NCBI GenBank assembly: GCA_944381125.1
Contig: CALWKB010000051.1
Span: 1-32,278 of the forward strand
Source: an uncultured Mediterraneibacter sp.
Lineage (GTDB): Bacteria > Bacillota > Clostridia > Lachnospirales > Lachnospiraceae
Direction: 5' to 3'
DNA: 32,278 nucleotides
Position 1 is the first letter of the stretch. Every line of letters begins with the position of its first letter. The notes under the pieces were generated by a model. The model had not been told where the DNA came from and did not search any database. It saw only the letters and a list, made by a program, of their open reading frames with translations. The position numbers and the translations under genes are program-made. Of this stretch, positions 31,230-32,278 are shown in pieces.

Positions 31230-31955
31230 TTATCGGATTTTTCCTGCGTTAATAAACGGTCTGATTTTTTCAAAGTCGGTCGTCACCACAAGTTCTTCCG
31301 GGAACGCGCAGTATTTAAGAAGACTGGCGGCCCGTTCAAAATTACCTGCGTCAACATCAATATGAGCGTCGCTTCCGGTTGTGACAGGCACGCCGTACTG
31401 CCGGCAGAGGTCAAGCATAATCAGCATGTTTTCCTTGGCGCCCACTCTGCTGCTCTGGGGGCGAAGGGAAGAATTATTAAGCTCCAGTAAAGTTCCGGTT
31501 TCTTTTGCCGTTTTTACAAGAATTTCATAATCCACGGGGATCCGGCTGTCATCCGGATGGCCGATGATATTGACATATGGTTTCTTCATTACTTCCACAT
31601 AGGCTCTGGTGTTGTTTTCGATTGTCGATTCACTGCGGTAGCACGGCGGATGTATGCTCGCAACCGTGATATCCAGCTCCCGGCAGATATTTTCAGGAAG
31701 GTCTACGGTGCCGTCAGAGTCCATAATATTGAGCTCCGCGCCCATCAGAAGCCGGATCCCGTGCATCTGCCTCGGAATTACGTCATAGTTCATAAAATAG
31801 AAAAGTCCGCATGTCTTCTCCAGCTGGGGCGCGTGTTCTGTCACGGCCAGGGCCTGAAGCCCTCTGGCCGCCGCCGCGCGCGCCATTTCCGACAGAGTAC
31901 TGTAGGCATGGCCGCTGGCGATTGTATGGGAATGTGTATCCACAAGAATTTTCAT
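31230..31955 (-). CDS. PHP-domain phosphoesterase (YcdX-like)
   Basis: 241 residues from ATG 31955, preceded by AGGAGGAAAAATGTT. Metal-binding motifs of the PHP fold are present: DTHSHTIASGHAYST at the N terminus, VTEHAPQLE, GAELNIMDSDG, VASIHPPCY, IGHPDDSRI and GSDAHID. The family includes the tri-metal phosphatase YcdX and related phosphoesterases. The physiological substrate is not evident. It is a stand-alone gene with its own promoter and terminator. Confidence 0.88.
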   Translation of the reverse strand: MKILVDTHSHTIASGHAYSTLSEMARAAAARGLQALAVTEHAPQLEKTCGLFYFMNYDVIPRQMHGIRLLMGAELNIMDSDGTVDLPENICRELDITVASIHPPCYRSESTIENNTRAYVEVMKKPYVNIIGHPDDSRIPVDYEILVKTAKETGTLLELNNSSLRPQSSRVGAKENMLIMLDLCRQYGVPVTTGSDAHIDVDAGNFERAASLLKYCAFPEELVVTTDFEKIRPFINAGKIR

Positions 31956-31986
31956 AACATTTTTCCTCCTACTTCAATTCTAAAAA

Positions 31987-32015
31987 AGTATAACATATTT
32001 TCCTTTATTTTTCCA
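31987..32015 (-). promoter_or_regulatory. Promoter of the PHP phosphoesterase gene
   Basis: The minus strand has TGGAAA (32015-32010), 17 bases, TATACT (31992-31987) with an extended-type TG. Its -35 abuts the -35 of the divergent promoter at 32016. Confidence 0.55.
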
Positions 32016-32044
32016 TTGTCGGAGAGTTCCTTAGATGCTATAAT
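32016..32044 (+). promoter_or_regulatory. Promoter of the zinc-ribbon gene
   Basis: TTGTCG (32016-32021), 17 bases, perfect TATAAT (32039-32044), about 54 bases before the ATG at 32098. Confidence 0.65.
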
Positions 32045-32097
32045 GGTTATGTTGTAGATTCTGTTAATAACGGGGTACAAAAGAGAGGAGTATACAT

Positions 32098-32278
32098 ATG
32101 AAGTGTCCGATTTGTGGAAAAGAGGTTGAACTGAAAAACAGACAGGTAGGCACCGACGAAAACGGCGAACCGGTTTTTAATGAATACGCAGTCTGCCGCG
32201 ACTGTAAAAAGCAGTGGAATCTTGACAGGCAGCGAGCTAAGAAAGAGGCGGCGAAAAAAGAGGCGGCCGCGGCTGCAG
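32098..32278 (+). CDS. Small zinc-ribbon protein, truncated by window edge
   Basis: The ATG at 32098 follows AGAGAGGAG. The 60 visible codons begin MKCPICGKEVELKNRQVG and continue with AVCRDCKKQWNLDRQR, giving two CxxC pairs (Cys3/6 and a second near 33-36) that would bind one zinc. A Lys/Ala-rich stretch (AKKEAAKKEAAAAA) follows and runs off the window. I do not recognise a specific family; function is unknown. Confidence 0.75.
   Translation, partial: MKCPICGKEVELKNRQVGTDENGEPVFNEYAVCRDCKKQWNLDRQRAKKEAAKKEAAAAA

Overview
The window is chromosomal DNA from an anaerobic Firmicute, most likely a gut-type Lachnospiraceae/Clostridium relative. This rests on consistent GGAGG-type ribosome sites, an M-box and a purine riboswitch, a YerC-type TrpR-like regulator, a DUF1836 protein, and a large selenium/molybdenum-dependent purine-catabolism cluster typical of such bacteria. 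The species cannot be named from sequence alone. I saw no rRNA, tRNA, CRISPR array, phage or insertion-sequence genes.

Layout. (1) Positions 1-700 hold the start of a leftward mgtE magnesium transporter with its promoter, M-box riboswitch and terminator. (2) 748-8739 runs rightward: pepD dipeptidase, an XdhC-type maturation factor, then a guanine-riboswitch-led operon of guanine deaminase, xanthine dehydrogenase Mo subunit, and a fused FAD + 2Fe-2S subunit. A large hairpin follows at 8758-8804. (3) 8859-15048 runs leftward: a YheO-like regulator, a spacer with two 55-bp structured repeats, then ygeX-ygeY-ygeW-ridA-arcC. (4) 15285-27243 runs rightward from a divergent promoter: ssnA, an NCS2 purine permease, ygfK, yqeC, a yqeB-ygfJ-type fusion, selenium-dependent xdhD, and a MobA-like/ModE-HTH fusion. 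(5) 27278-30054 is modABC molybdate transport. (6) 30114 to the end is unrelated housekeeping: DUF1836, YerC, a PHP phosphoesterase and a truncated zinc-ribbon protein.

How it fits together (inference from families). Guanine is deaminated to xanthine, and the molybdenum hydroxylases interconvert xanthine, urate and related purines. The permease brings purines in. YgfK, SsnA, YgeY and YgeW are the set associated with anaerobic purine/urate breakdown. YgeX cleaves 2,3-diaminopropionate by way of 2-aminoacrylate, which RidA can hydrolyse. YgeW plus ArcC would recover ATP from a carbamoyl group. YqeC, the YqeB-like and MobA-like proteins and ModABC supply and mature the Mo/Se cofactor. So most of a purine-to-pyruvate, ammonia and ATP route, with its cofactor supply, sits in one locus.

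The most interesting unexplained signals are the twin structured repeats before ygeX, the guanine riboswitch on a catabolic operon with no visible U-tract terminator, several domain fusions or re-orderings, and a 24-bp palindrome in the modA promoter next to a ModE-like HTH gene.
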